A DNA stretch of 64,000 nucleotides from Kalaharituber pfeilii (lineage: Eukaryota > Ascomycota > Pezizomycetes > Pezizales > Pezizaceae). The notes below the pieces were generated by a model, which was given only the letters and a program-made list of their open reading frames with translations, was not told where the DNA came from and made no database searches. The stretch lies in contig WHUZ01000003.1 of the NCBI GenBank assembly GCA_015179045.1, forward strand, positions 806,001 to 870,000, read 5' to 3'. The position numbers were made by a program, and so were the translations under genes. Of this stretch, positions 36,601 through 49,883 are shown in pieces (the first letter of the stretch is position 1; the number at the start of each line of letters is the position of its first letter).

Positions 36601-39600
36601 GCCGTAAGGTATCATACTTGAAGTACTGCAGTGTGTAAACACCAGACTGTGTCGCGGTATCCTCGGTCGGCGGTGGGCTTCTGGTTGGCTTCTGGCCTTG
36701 GCACTTCTGCTTTGCAGGCCAGGCGACATTGTAAGAAATGCTTACGGCCTTTCCATTCAGATGATTGGAACCCTCTTTACCCTCACCACCACCACCACCA
36801 TCACCGCCACCACGCCTTAGAGTTGCAAATCGGGCTAACACGCATGCTGCACGCTGGTAAGGATAGCTGGATATTCTTTCCTGATTGCTCGCAGTAGTTA
36901 CGATAGCCGAGCCCTTCACATCCCTCGTCAAAGCAATACCACGGGCCAAAAGATTCACTCTCTGTCAATCACTTTGCCCGCTCATCCTCCAATCTACACA
37001 AACTGTCTCACGAATGTCAATATGGCAATAATCCATGGTGCTAAGGTACGGAACGGATTTCGCAAGCCGAAATTCCTGTTCTTCTGCTCTAGCAATCTAT
37101 CCTTGACTCGTATCATACAGCCCCGGCCGACACGTCGGAGCCACATGCATTTAGATATTAACTTTGACAGGGAGGCTGGGATTTAGGAGGACATGCCAAT
37201 CGCAATAGGTAGTGTTAGCGTTAGCTACCAAAGTGATGAAACGCTCAGGAGGTTGACAGACCTCAAGATCCGGAATACGTGCTATTGGCACGCTTGATGT
37301 GAGCAGGATTCCTCGTTTCCTTCCTGTTTTTCCCTTCAAATTGGTGGCCATGCACGCAAGTTAGCGGAGGGGGAAGATGCACACTAGTGAACTTGTCGCA
37401 GAGCACTTAACGACTCGGATGTTATCATACATCCCAGTTTAGACTTCTACCTCCTTGTACTGTACCAGCAACATCGTATCTCAACAGGACTTGATCCGTG
37501 CAGTGTGCACCTCGCACGCACTCGAGAAAAACAATACACACAGACGAAGGACGCGAGTCGAAGATCGTCCTAACTACTTAACTACTCTGCACCAACAATA
37601 TCCCCACATTCACATAAACATGCATCATACATCATGCATCCTGCACCCCGTTGACTTCACTCACATGCATGCATGTCGACGCTTACATCGGCTGTGACTT
37701 CCGTCTGAACTACTCCGTTTCTGCACCCCTGTGCATGCATCCCCTGGTCCTTGCTCCATCGTTCGGATTTCTCCACAACTTGGATGGACTTGCTTATCTT
37801 ATCGATAAGAGATAATACCAGGCGCTGAACTACATAAAATCCTTAATAATGTTAAGCTTACTGAGCAGTATTTACAGGGAACTAGTAGACCAGCAAGTGA
37901 CTCGGATTATTCCTCCAACGGAGCTGCACATGGAGCCATAGTGGGCTGACGCTACCCTACTATATCGACATCAGCATTCAAGCTAGAGATTGGCATATAA
38001 ATGCTCTGCGATGGGTGATGCAGCAAGAATAGTCGTTAACACTGGCAACTAGTTATTGATCAACTCCCGTTCAGGCATATATGATGAACCTTTGCTAGGA
38101 ATGGGATCGGATATATGCCCCTATCAGATTCCTGCCCATATTAATTCTTACAGACTAAGGGCATTCAACGTTTCGGGGGTCATACCAACCAGACTAGTCC
38201 CTTGGGCCCATCAAAACCTGCACTAACCATTGCACTAGCTGTATATAGTCCCGGCCACCTTTCAACTTTATGGGTCAATTTGGATTACCTTCGATTTAAT
38301 GTTGCCACTTATATCGGATTCCTCCGATTCCGAGCTTAGATATGGGATTAGTTACTTTTGATAAAACCATGTTATTTGTTTACTAGGAGTTGCATGGGAC
38401 TATACTAGGAGAGCCTACCAAAGAGTAGACAGGATATATCGGGAACATCACCGTCGACAAAGAGGCTGGAACCCCGTTAATGCCTGGAAGTGGAGATAGT
38501 TGATGTTACGAAATAAGCGTATTTCACGAACGCGGAGGGAAAAACATGAAAAGCTATGGAAAGCAGAAGATGGGGGATGTTCTGGCTTAGAGGTAAGATG
38601 AAAGATGAAAATTGGGCGGCGGTTTGAGCGGCGAAGTAGGGCAGTAAAGTATGTGATAAGCATAGTGATGTCATTCCGCATATTGAGCATCTGTATTAAC
38701 TTTACTATTTTACAGCTCCAACCGTATTATGACTCTCTGATTCCACCCTTTTCACCTGAACGCTGTTTCACTTCATCCTTTTTCTTCACCTCGGTTTTGC
38801 TGATCTGGTCTACAGCTTTTGATTGGCATAATAAGGGCACTTCTGAATTTTTACCCAGTCTTGTGAGGGTGCAATAATACTAAGAGGGAATGTCCTAATG
38901 CCGCGAGAGCCAGGTTCCAACCTTGTCGAGTCGCAACCACAATGCTTGCTGTTATAGCCAGATGTAAGGGAAGAGAATACACCCTTAGAAGATATTTTGA
39001 ATATACTTTGCATGAGTACTATTTTTCGGTAGGCATCGATCACTTTTGTCTTAACTTTCAAGTTTCAATAGCAGCTGCGCGGTGTTACAAGACAAGCAGG
39101 AATAAATGTCTCTCAAAGGCTTAGCATCAAAAAGCGGACTGAATTGAGGTTTAAGGTGCAAGCTAGTGAATACTGTGAAGCCCTGTTTGTCTAATTGGTT
39201 TTCAGACTAATTACTCTCTTTCATTACATTTGTCAGTTCTTTTCTGACTTTTGCGGGAGAAATCTGCATAGGTTATTTTCACAGATCCGAAGGCTGCCGT
39301 GGATACTGGATTCTGCCCTGTCGGGCCCTGCATATTGCTTCCGAATGGTTCCGCAAAGACGCTCATGCGCGTTGAATCATAGTTACAATTTATATGCGTG
39401 TTTACCTTTGCAGTTTCATGCACATTCACAGTTAGTTAATTACCCCGCGTTGAGCTCATGACAAGGGTGCAACGTAGCATCATACAACGCCAACGCCTCA
39501 AGCCTCCGACTACCTGCTGGGCCGATGCAGATTGCTTAGGTCTAGATATGTGATAATGCCCTGGTGATCTTACCGCAACTGACCGGCATGGGGAGAATTT

Positions 39601-40129
39601 TTATATATATACAGGTAACTGTTATCATGTGTATATTGTTAGGAAATATCAGATAAAGCTAAGTTTTCAGCAGCTTAACTAGCAGCTTCTGCTACCTCCC
39701 ACAACCAGACTAATATCTCACATGCTTTGTCTGAGGGATGATCTGCTTATGGAATGTTTTTGATCAAAGGAGGAAAGTCTACAATGTTGGCGAGAGGTTA
39801 GCTTGTGGTTGATATATAATGGCGAGACTAGCTGATATTTGATAATCACAGAAACAAGCTCAAAACTGTTAATTTGCTACATGCATAAATGCAACGTAAC
39901 TCTTATATACAACAACTGTTCACAACAACCTGCATATTTACGCGAGTTTGTGCATATCCCAAAGGAAGTTGCATAACATAACTCTCTGTTGCTTAGGTAT
40001 AGCAGAATCTAAGCATGCAAGCATTGCCTTATTTTCCTTCACATTGATGCCCGTCGCGGTGTTTCATTAGGTTTTGAGAGAGTCAAAGTAAGCATCATGC
40101 AGCATTGGCACTTTACTTCATCACTTTGA
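33621..40129. other. Gene-poor region, no gene seen
   Basis: About 6.5 kb with only short open frames. The longest (plus strand, 36,182-36,607) is opposed by another frame on the minus strand and has no known domain. No RNA gene was recognised. Confidence 0.4.
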
Positions 40130-40366
40130 TTGACAGCGCAAGGGCCTGCAGCTAATGTGATCCAGCACTCTGGTCTATAGATATTGAATATCACTTACTT
40201 CCATCTACAGTATTTGTATGCCAATAATCCATGGCGCATAGTACACATTGACAGCAAGGACTTGCAGCTAATGTGATCCAACACTCTCGTCTATAGCAAT
40301 CGGATATCACTTACCTTCATCTACAGTATATATATGCCAATACACATTCATGGCACATAATCCGCA
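40130..40366. repeat. Tandem duplication, two units of about 118 bp
   Basis: Units start at 40130 and 40248 with TTGACAGC. They share GCAGCTAATGTGATCCA, CACTCT, GTCTATAG, ATATCACTTAC and CATCTACAGTAT. They differ by scattered substitutions and small indels, so the duplication is not recent. Confidence 0.8.
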
Positions 40367-41805
40367 TACATAATGATACCGTAACGATTTTACCCCGCAC
40401 TCGTGTCACACTCAACCTCTGGCCCCAGTCTCTCAGTTGAAGCCAGGAGAAACTACTCCAATAACACTACATTAGCTGGGCAGCCTCATTTCTCCATTTG
40501 GAAGGTGCTCGCGACAACGCATGGAGAAGGGATGAACTGAGGGGCGGCGTATGAGCGCTCGTGCGGGGCCGCCCGGGGTGCGAGATTGAGGAAGACTCTT
40601 GTGGATGCATATAGTGTATGGTAGGTGTAACGAGGCGGGAAATAGTTGGCCTTGTAGAGTATTGCAACACACTGATGAGGAAGACACAGATGTTGCGTCT
40701 GCGATTGGAATATTTACTTCTGCAAGTAGCAGTTAAACAGATTTTAGGCTGTAAGTACGTAAGGACAAAGGTATCGCTACAGTTGGCTTCTAAAAGAATA
40801 CACTTTGCGTAACAAGTTTATATATGTATGTATACTTCAAGCCAGCCTCGTTGTAAGTATGGACTGGCCAAAGACGGACATATATGCGCAACTCTTAACA
40901 ATAAACCATGTGTGTAACGTAATCTCGGGAAGCCGAGCCGAATCCGTACATTTTCCGCAGTCGGGCGCATATGGCTGGGACAAATGTATGTATGTCAGCA
41001 TATGACAAGTGATATTTGACATTTGGCCGGCGCACCAGTTGCAGATCATGGCCGCTTTATATTGGGGCCTGACAGGCTTCCGAGGCATTCGCTACAGTAC
41101 TATCGTCGGGCTTTGTAGTACTAGCCTCAGTTGCTTAATGCAGAATGTAATTAGTTATATGTAGGGCCGTTTTGTATAGTCGAGCTTAAAGTTGACTTTA
41201 AGCATCACGTGATATCTGACTTGAAACTAAAAACCCTTTGGAATACTGTCATGCAGAAGGAAGGAAGGCACGTCAGCACCCTGTAAGTACCTAGGTACGT
41301 ATACATTCGTATACTAGAGATACCCCCGAAATACTTTCTGTTGTTTGATACAGTACGCAGGCAGACGTCTCCGACTGACAAGTGGGAATGCATGCAGAAT
41401 GCGCACTTAGTGCATGATATGTGAACACTATATCAATTTGGTATCGCTTAATGCCAATAATATGAGGCTTTCGTACATGCATACGTACCTACCTTTATAT
41501 ATCGTACCTTCTATACGGTTCCAAAATATATAAAGTATATTTTCAACCAGCCCAGCCCTGAGGGCCTATCATACAGCGCAGAGCTCAGGCCCAAAGAATG
41601 CACTTTAACATATATATATGCCCTAAATATAGCAATATACAATCTGAACCTGCGTTAGACATGAGTAACATGTATTGCTAATACTTATAGCTTTGTATAC
41701 GCGCGTTTATATGTAACAGGCATTGGTGACGGCGAGGGATAGCGCTTTGTTAACTTATTTTATTTATTTATTTTTATGCTATTAGGGGTTTTTTTTTTTT
41801 TCCTC

Positions 41806-41880
41806 CCCTATTATTCCCCTTTGTAACTAATCTCGCCATAGCCCCTTAGGGCGGTACGCGAGTGGTGAGATATATACATA
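41806..41880. repeat. Hairpin-bearing repeat, copy 1
   Basis: It contains CTCGCCATAGCCC, a short loop, then GGGCGGTACGCGAG. CTCGC/GCGAG and GCCC/GGGC can pair as a two-stem hairpin. The flanks GTAAC and GATATATA also recur in copy 2 at 42398-42465, in the same orientation. Confidence 0.65.
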
Positions 41881-42397
41881 TAAAAGAGGCGTTTATATGA
41901 AGGCGTTAAGCTCGCACAGGAAATGTAGCTAAGGTTACCGCTATGAAATACGTTGCATACATGCCGTCTGGTGGCTTCCTCAATACTTATCATCACCCGT
42001 CACTGACAATAGAAGCACTTATGTAGAGTATATATCTTCTCCTTCTACATTGAAATTCTTATGCCATACCTTATTCCCTTTGATGAGTATAAAACTTGAA
42101 TGGCCGATGCAGCCTTCTTTGTAACCTTTGCGACATATATGTGCTTCAATAACCGCTCTCATCTCGACGACCACTTAGCAATCGAAACAAGTGGTCATTG
42201 ATATCCAGCTTGTGGATCCAGGTCCAGCAAGCTTATCATACGTCAATTTGATTTCCGGAGGTGGTCAGGCGGACTGGAGGCGATACACAAGTCGCCGATG
42301 GCAAGGGAAAGAGAAGGGGATCCTTTGGTGGAGTGGGTAGAGAGCTAGCTTATTTCCACGAACTTTTCATCTTATCTCCTTATTTCATTATTATTTT

Positions 42398-42465
42398 CCT
42401 AAATTTTCCTTGTACGTAACCTCGCCATAGCCCAAGGGGCGGCACGCGAGTAATGATATATAAAA
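42398..42465. repeat. Hairpin-bearing repeat, copy 2
   Basis: CTCGCCATAGCCC, loop AAG, GGGCGGCACGCGAG. Both stems of copy 1 are kept while the loop and flanks vary. It may be the end of an unidentified mobile element. Confidence 0.65.
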
Positions 42466-42574
42466 AAAAAGAATTGATTTCCGAATGCATATGCAATGTC
42501 GGGCTTTATGTCTGGGTACTGAGTATGTACTTCGTATATACATGATATACTTATGTGCAGGCTCCAGTCACAAG

Positions 42575-43198
42575 GGTCCCGGCTACTCAGTAGCACCACG
42601 GTTCATAACTGGCTCGGATCGTTCACAACAACTGTGTACAACATTGTATTGACCTTCTTTTCACTACAAAAACTCATCTCATAAAACAGGTTAGTCACTA
42701 AATTATTGCGGTTCCCACATTACTATACTTGAAATTTTATCCAACTCTTCGGGCTATTTTGTTTATGCATTTATTTACTCATAAACCCTCTTATTCTTTG
42801 GGAGTTACATGCTTTTGTGAATCTTCATTCATACATGTGTATTTTAGTATGATACTCCATATTTTGCTATAGAGGAGTATTTCACTGGAATGGGATTTTC
42901 ACTGAAGTAAAAGTATTTCGCTGAGAAGGCTTTTTTTTTTTTTTTTTTACTATAGTAGAGGGCGTTTTGCTTGGAGGAGGGGTTACAGTGTCGGGAATTT
43001 TCACTCAAGACAGGTTTTTCGCTCACAAAGGAAATGTTAATTCATATTTCTAACAAGATATTTGCTTTTCTAGCAGTTGTCTGCATTTTTAACAGCAGTT
43101 TGGCTGCCGTGTAGTGGGCATGTAGGTAATGTAGTGCATAGTGCTTTGTTCAGAGAGAAAATATTTGTGAACCGTGGTGCTACTGAGTAGCCCGGACC
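42575..43198. repeat. 31-bp inverted repeat pair 560 bp apart
   Basis: 42575-42605 and the reverse complement of 43168-43198 agree at 30 of 31 positions (core CTACTCAGTAGCACCACGG). Each arm, read in its own direction, translates in one frame to GPGYSVAPRF. The space between is AT-rich without a gene. This is either the arms of a mobile element or an inverted duplication of a coding piece. Confidence 0.65.
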
Positions 43199-43250
43199 AG
43201 TGGTGACGAAGTGGTGACAATCACTGTCACAGTACCAGTGGCCCGGGACG

Positions 43251-43264
43251 TGGCTACGAGAACA
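43251..43264. mobile_element. Possible orphan end of the TGTTCTCGT MITE family
   Basis: The reverse complement is TGTTCTCGTAGCCA, identical over 14 bases to the left end of the element at 1126. No partner end or target duplication was found. Confidence 0.3.
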
Positions 43265-46221
43265 GTCGCGCATATACACCGTATTACCGGGCCGGCCACA
43301 ATTCTCATAAACGCAGTGCTAGTACAGTTGATCGAGCTCCCTTCTTGACACGTACGAATTTCGAACTTGACAAGTGAATTCCTCACCACGATATCGCAAA
43401 GCCGGTCAGCAGCGCTAGCCTCCGGGGCTAGGTATTTAACCATGAGCTAGTCTGGTGAACAGTTATTACTACAGTGCACGTTGATTCAAGGTATATTAGT
43501 CTGAAGGTATGCACACCACACCTACACGGAAGCTGTGCGCTTACCGGCAGCTGTCAGCACAAGTGTACAAGTATACAACTACCTAACGCCGCTCATCACA
43601 ACGCCACAACGTCAAAGAAGCATTTCTGGATGCAAATTGGGTATGATATTGCCGAGTAATGCACACATCTACAGAACTTTTTCTTCGGTCCAATTACCCA
43701 GCAAGCATAGTCTCGAGCTCAAGGACGAGACGCACAGCGAGGACCTACATCTAGTGCATTATACATCAAGATTGCATGCTTACATAGATGTACATACCTA
43801 CGTGTTAAGGTCGTCTGATGACTCGCGCGGCACGGATACCGGCGGCACATGGCATATCACAACCGTCACAGCCACAACAATAACACCGAAATATCTACAC
43901 GGCCACAGGCAAGCCTGGGCTAGAGTCCACAGTGGCGCATATGCTCGTCTCGGGCACAAACTCTGATCCATGGCCGCCAGTTCACAAACTAAGATACGCA
44001 ATCTTCCAGTCATAGAACCACATCCCATTTGCAAGTGTTTAAGCATCCTGTGTTAGACCTTATCCACAATGGTCATGAGATATGATACTTGTGACGTCTT
44101 ACATAATAGACATGCTCTGGTCATGAGTCCTTGTATGATAGCTCTAGAGCCACCAATTTTCATTAAGGCGGAATGATCATAGTTCAAAAATGAGCGAATG
44201 ATGACCCAGAGAATCAATTTGGTAAAATCCATGTCGAAAGCTAGCCCGTGCCGCTCGGGATACTAGAAACAAGGCTACCAATGTTTCAACTGTGATCGAA
44301 GACGAGGGTTGTTAGTAACCATCCTGTATCATTGGTGTGTGCGTGCATAAGCATAAACAAATGATCAGCAGAAATGGGATATATAGAACAAAAAGAAGAT
44401 AAAGAAAAGAAAAGAAAAAGAAAGTGTAAAGATGTGCAAATGAAACAACTAATAACGCCATATATGCATGAATGCATATACCGGGTGCCGCCTGTGCCAT
44501 ATGCGAGAACGGATGAAACAGCCAGAACTCGAGGACAAGTCTGAAGGTGTCAAGCAGACATCCGTCACAGAACAGTCAGAGAAAGACAGCAAACACCACG
44601 CAGAAGGACGAGGCAGATCACACTGGACAGCCCCATTTTGGCTTGTTGAATAATTGAAAATATTGATTGCGACGGCAAGAGAGGGAATGTTGACAAGATG
44701 AGTACACCATCGTCTCATACTTCGGTTTGCCTATTTGGGTACATGTGTGCGATCTTGTCCGTCCACAGTGCGCAGTCCGCATTTTAGACCCGGGTTTGCG
44801 TCCTATGAGGTTGAGAGTAGCCAGATATAGGATGCAACCCTCGATCCATGACATAGAAGGAAATTTCCACCCAACGCTTCTGCTACTTGTATCTCATTTG
44901 TCTAGGGTTCACTATTTCGCGCATCTGCCCCAAGCTTACCCAATCACTTGCAGGTCACCAGGCGGGTGAGCCTTGGCCAGTGCGATTTGAGTGGTCTTTG
45001 TAATTCTCCTTGGCCAGTAGCAGGCCGATCAGGCGTTTCGGCTCGGGAACCAGCTTAAATAGGGATCATGACGATGGAACATGTTCTCGCTTCAATAAAT
45101 AAAACCTGACTCAAAGTAGGCAAACTAATATGCACGTAACCCAAACCTCGAGGACTGGATGTCGAGTTATCGAGTCTAATTCAGTTCAATCGATGTCACG
45201 AACCAGCTTTGCAATAAATAAATCGATCGTCCACCAGTCGGCAGCGCTGCCACCAACCATCATTGACGCACAAACAAAAGCCCGTCAGGGAAAGTTAGGT
45301 AGGCATTTATTGTAGTCGTGAGAGTACTGTACGTCTGCCTTGTTCTTAGCGGTGCGCTATCTGGCACTTTTTGCGGGCAGGTAGAAGTACTGTATAGAGT
45401 TTCTCTTCTCAGGGTGGCAAAAGGTATATGCATTCTCCCTGTCCCGCACCCGTCTTACTTCTGTTGTACTGTATTGTACGCTTTTGTGGCCCCTCTTGTG
45501 TTGTTTCGTATGCTGTGTTTTGCCGGATCCGCCTCCGTGGGAATTGTGGGAAAAAAAGCAAATAAAGTGCTGTAACAAGAGCTGGAAAGGAAAAAGAAAA
45601 GCGGAACATGCATGCATATATGAATTACATGCATCCATCCATGGATGCATACTCCAGAGCACCCATTCAGGAAGAAGCATGTACTGCATCTATAGAAAGA
45701 GGTAGTACAAGACATGGGCATGTAAATAGTAGGAAAGAAAGATGCGCAAGCCATTGCAGGGCGGTCAGTCAGTAGAAAAAGAGAAAGGTTAAACACGTAA
45801 AATGCAAACCAGAATCTGGCACACAAAATAATGATGGTATTAATGAGTTATAACTCAAAAAGGTATAGATTGAAATTTTGAGTCTAGACGAACTGAATCA
45901 CCCTGACCACCATCCAAGCCACACAAATAACAAGCGACCAGGCAACGCATCGCTCTGTAAAATATGACCCAGCGCTGCCTATTTCCCTTGTTGAGTGAAA
46001 GGCGGGTTCTGTACCACGATTAAAGTAGACATGCTGATTCGCTTGCTCTCTGCAAATGAGAGAAATTAAAAGCGAAAACAAAGCATAGTAAGGCAAGGCT
46101 GCCCAAAAGCTACTTCTCGGTAGGCAGGTCATGCAAGGTACCATAGAGTGACTGGTGGCCCAGAGGCGGGGTATCCAGCAACTTTGAGAGGGGTAATCAG
46201 CCCCCCCCAGTTACATGCTCT
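43265..46221. other. Intergenic, no gene seen
   Basis: Short open frames only. The right end is downstream of NPR3. A minus-strand frame at 45884-46144 encodes hydrophobic segments but has no family resemblance. Confidence 0.4.
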
Positions 46222-49200
46222 CTATGCATCCCACCGCAAATAAAACTAAAAGAATCAAAAGGAAAAAGAAATATATGCAAACCTAGAAAGATAGACAGAA
46301 ATTGGATACTTACAATACAAATATATTTCTCCATGGCATGGAGTACTCGTTTGCATTCCTTTCGCGAAATTCCCTCCTTAACTGGTATCTTTTCCAGCGC
46401 ATTTTGTCCGTTGAGATATCTCGCGATTCTATAACAAAATGCATGCAAAAGATTGGGTTAGCTTGTTGCTTGATTAAGGTTAGGTTTTGTAATTCGCTTC
46501 CGTGGAGGGTCAGATCAGCGACAGCAAAAACTAAAAAGAAAAGCCCTGGTAAGTTGCGCTGGTAGTGATGAAGGTCAAACACCCCTCAAATTCTTCCACC
46601 CACCATTATGAAATCCTGGGCAGAATAGGTTTCCAGAATGATAGTAGTTAAACATTACCCAACTCATGGCAATAAATTTAAAATCAGAATCAACTTAGCT
46701 AGTCAGTTTTCGTCCCTCTTATCCCGCTTATTGTCTGGCCTTTCTGTGCTATTTTCTTTTTTCCCTCTTTTTCTTTTGTTTCTTTTGTTTCTTTTGTTTC
46801 TTTTGTTTCTTTTTCTTGATTGATCTTCCATCCTCTCAAGGGTGGAGAAAGAAAGGATTTATCAAATTCCATGATTTTCTTTGAATTCTATTTTTGTTTA
46901 TTTTCTTTTTCTTTTTTCCTTTTGCTTCTTAACTTTATTTTATTTTATTTTATTTTTTTTCCTGTAATTTTTCTGAAAATATCGTCTGATCTTCATTCAG
47001 CCCTGGCTAGTGTCCAGTGCGAGGCCAGATCCAGTAAATGAAAAATAAGAAAAATAAGAAAATCAAGTAGAGAACAAATGCAAGGAAGGTCAAGTGAATT
47101 AATAACAGGGGTATTTTGCTTCTGCAAAGCGAACTACTTTGACCACCCCTCAGTGTCCACTTGCAGACGAGGAAATGCAACACATGGACATTATAAGAAC
47201 AAAAACGAAACATACCTATCAAATACGGCCGTAACATCCGGAGGCTGGTCCCTTGTGATCATTTCCATCCATGCGGACTCTATGCTCGAGGCTTGCTGAG
47301 GTTCGAGAATGAATGAATCCTCAAACTCCTCCTCAGCCATCGATGAGTCAATGACGAAAGAAGATTGTAGAGCTGCAGCAGTGGGATTGGTGGAAGTTGC
47401 TGGGTTGTTGGTTGTGGAAGTATTCTGGCTCACATTCGTTGCTGGGGGTAGCTGGGACCCGGTCGATGAGACACTTTGTGTGGATGATAGGACGGATGCT
47501 ATCGAAAACGAGTGTCCTTGTGAGCCGGGGGAGGGTGCGGGGATTGAGGTCGTTAGGGAGCCGACCGGTTTAGATGATGACGAATTCCATCCAGTGGCGG
47601 TGCTGTTATTATTAGAAAGATCACTATGCGTTACCTGAGGGTTAGTAATAGATGGGGGCGACGACAGTGACTGAGTGGCCGGCGCCGTGCTAATATTAAT
47701 ATTTTGCTCTACACTTTCTGCAGCTTTCTCCGGTTGCGGCTGCTGTTGCTGCTGTTGCTGCTGTCTGTGCTGTTCTAAAATAGCTTGCTCCTTTGCTACT
47801 TTCTGCTTGATTTCTTTTGGAATCTTGAGTAGTCCAAAAGTACGTAACTGCGTGACCCACCCATGGCGTAGCAGCCATGCTAGGATATCTAGATATGCCC
47901 GTCGATGATCCTTAGACGGAATCAGGCTCGAAAACGGTCGTGGGCGTGAGGACAAGCTGGAGAGCATCTTTGGTAGGGAAGGTAGCGTCGGGAATTTCCG
48001 GGAGTAGATTGGGATCTGAGTTGAGAGCCTTCGTCACGCACGAGTGTGAGTGAGATTGGGGAACCAATAGCCAAAATGTGACTCAAGGACCACTTTGAGA
48101 CAAGGGGCAACAGAGAGAGTGGGCTTACTTTCTCATGTCAGCGTTTGGACTGACGATATAGTAGTCCCTAAGGCTGATGGGGGGGATTGCGCGTGCACGC
48201 CTCCAGTAGATCAAGTGATGAGCGAGCACCTGCACCTCTGCAAGAGGCAGACCTGCTTGGCTCGCAATCTGAACGAATCTGCGTAGTGTCAGGTACAAGC
48301 ATGGGTGGGGGACACTAGAAGAGGCGGGAAGGGGAGGAGGGCTATACGACAGGGTTGGCTTGCAGTGCTTGACGAAGTAGAGGAGGTTTGAGTTGAATGT
48401 CGTAGGCTCGGCCATAATCTCCTTCTCAATCTCGCGCTCGATGTTCTCCCTCTCGTCGAGGAAGAGCAGGGTGAAGTGGCGTGCGATGGTGTCCACGTCC
48501 GCGTCGTCCTCGTCGAAGCTCGTGGCCGTAGTCAGGAACCTGCGCGCTACGTGAGCACAACAATTCCTTTGTGGGCGATCGTCACGGGGTCGCTGCTTAC
48601 AGCCCAGGCACCTGTGGCTCCGTCAGTGACGGCAGAATCGACGTCTCCAGTACGATGGGCAGCTGTAGCGAGAGGCCCTCCTCGTTGATGTACACATGCG
48701 CGATCTTCGACGCTGAGATGGCCGCGTATACCGACGTGATTGCGGACGCGAGGCTGCTCGAGTGCAGCACTTGCTGCCACAGGTCGTGGAACGGGATATC
48801 TGCACAGGCAATCGACGTTAGAATCAGGGTCTAAACCGCGCCCATACAAGGCAATCGCGAGCAATTGAACCCGCCCTCTTGGATTGCCTTCTCCTTCATC
48901 CGCAAGATCATCTCAGTCTCTCTGCCAACGTAATTTGCTCGTGCCTGCTCTTGCTTGAGCGCTTTTGCAAACTTCCGTACGACGTAGGTATACATCTCCT
49001 GCACTCGGGCGTGGTACTCCATCTGCGGCGGGTTCATGACGAAGACGACATGGAACATGCTCATGCCCCCGCCGTCCTTGTCCTCCTCCGTTCCCTCGCT
49101 CTTGTGATCCTCCCCAGGGTCGTGTTCATCATCCGCCTCGTGCCCTGCAGCCGTATCCTCTTCATTTTGCCATTCGCCCTGTGCCGCGCTTTCTCCTCCC

Positions 49201-49883
49201 TTCTCTCCCTCCTCCCCTCCCTGCTCCGAACCACCCGTAAATGTCCCATGAAAACTTGCCGTCAGTTCGCTCGCATTAGATTTGACAACTCGGCCCTTCC
49301 TACGTTTTCTCTGTTTTTTCCACGTCCCATCAGGTCGAATCTGTACCGGATACCCCAAAAAGACCAGGTCATCAATTGTCAACTCAAACTTGCGCCGGCA
49401 CATGCTCGACTTCGGTGCCAATAGACTCGCCAGGAAGCTTGTCTTGAATCCAAACACATTCTCCCAAGGTGGTCCCGCTGACTCCACCTTTACCGGCTCA
49501 TCATCCTCCTCGTCATCCTCTTCATTGTCATCTCTGTGCCGCCGTGAAGATACCCGCCCCCCAGCATAGCTCCGTGAGCGTCTATCACTCTCCGAGTTTG
49601 CACCTTCAAACTCAGAATTGTCGAGGTGCGACTTGCGCGCGCCGCTGGTCTCTGGGTCACTAGTCCCTTGGTCGTCAATCTCCTCATCACTTGAGTTAGT
49701 GCTGCTTGAGGTGTTTGTCGAGTGGCCGTCGTCCGTATTGTCGCCTCCCCATGCCAGGGGCCCAACAGGGCTGTCGATCTTTGGGTTCGGCGGGTAGTGA
49801 AAGACAAAGTTGGTACCTGACGAGGACTGGGTCACGAGCAGAATAGCTACAAGGCTGGGGTTTGGGACCGTGGACCAGTCCAT
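46222..49883 (-). CDS. NPR3: NPR3 (NPRL3), subunit of the SEACIT/GATOR1 complex
   Basis: The CDS joins 49883..48848, 48799..48601, 48539..48129, 48028..47216, 46428..46314 and 46245..46222 (865 residues, phase kept throughout). The N-terminus SLVAILLVTQSSSGTNFVFH, followed by YPPNP, is the Npr3 longin-type start. A long acidic Ser/Glu/Asp insertion follows, then IAHVYINEEGLSLQLPI, LPSLTEPQVPGL, RRAYLDILAWLLRHGWVTQL and LNGQNALEKIPVKEGISR in family order. With Npr2 and Iml1, Npr3 forms the vacuolar GAP complex that inhibits TORC1 when amino acids are scarce. I chose the ATG at 49883; one at 50003 would add 40 residues. Intron 4 is unusually long (787 bp). The 100-bp intron 3 ends in the weak acceptor GAAG. 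The last exon is only eight codons (FYLRWDA and stop) and is the least certain part. Confidence 0.9.
46429..47215 (-). other. Long intron of NPR3 (787 bp)
   Basis: Donor GTATGT and acceptor TTATAG join …VFDR to IARYLNGQNALEK without a gap in the family alignment, so no exon appears to be hidden inside. On the plus strand 46,760-46,815 carries about five TTTCTTTTG units and 46,880-46,965 is T-rich. Other introns in this window are 47-128 bp. Confidence 0.65.

Noticed and set aside
36182..36607. Plus-strand frame of 141 codons
   Set aside because: It starts at TTG, is opposed by a minus-strand frame, and has no recognisable domain or splice partner.
43535..43966. Plus-strand frame of 143 codons
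   Set aside because: Low-conservation-looking Thr/His/Ser-rich sequence without a domain. The length is not remarkable given the many frames in 64 kb.
45884..46144. Minus-strand frame with hydrophobic segments downstream of NPR3
   Set aside because: No family resemblance, and NPR3 does not need it. It is probably 3' flank.
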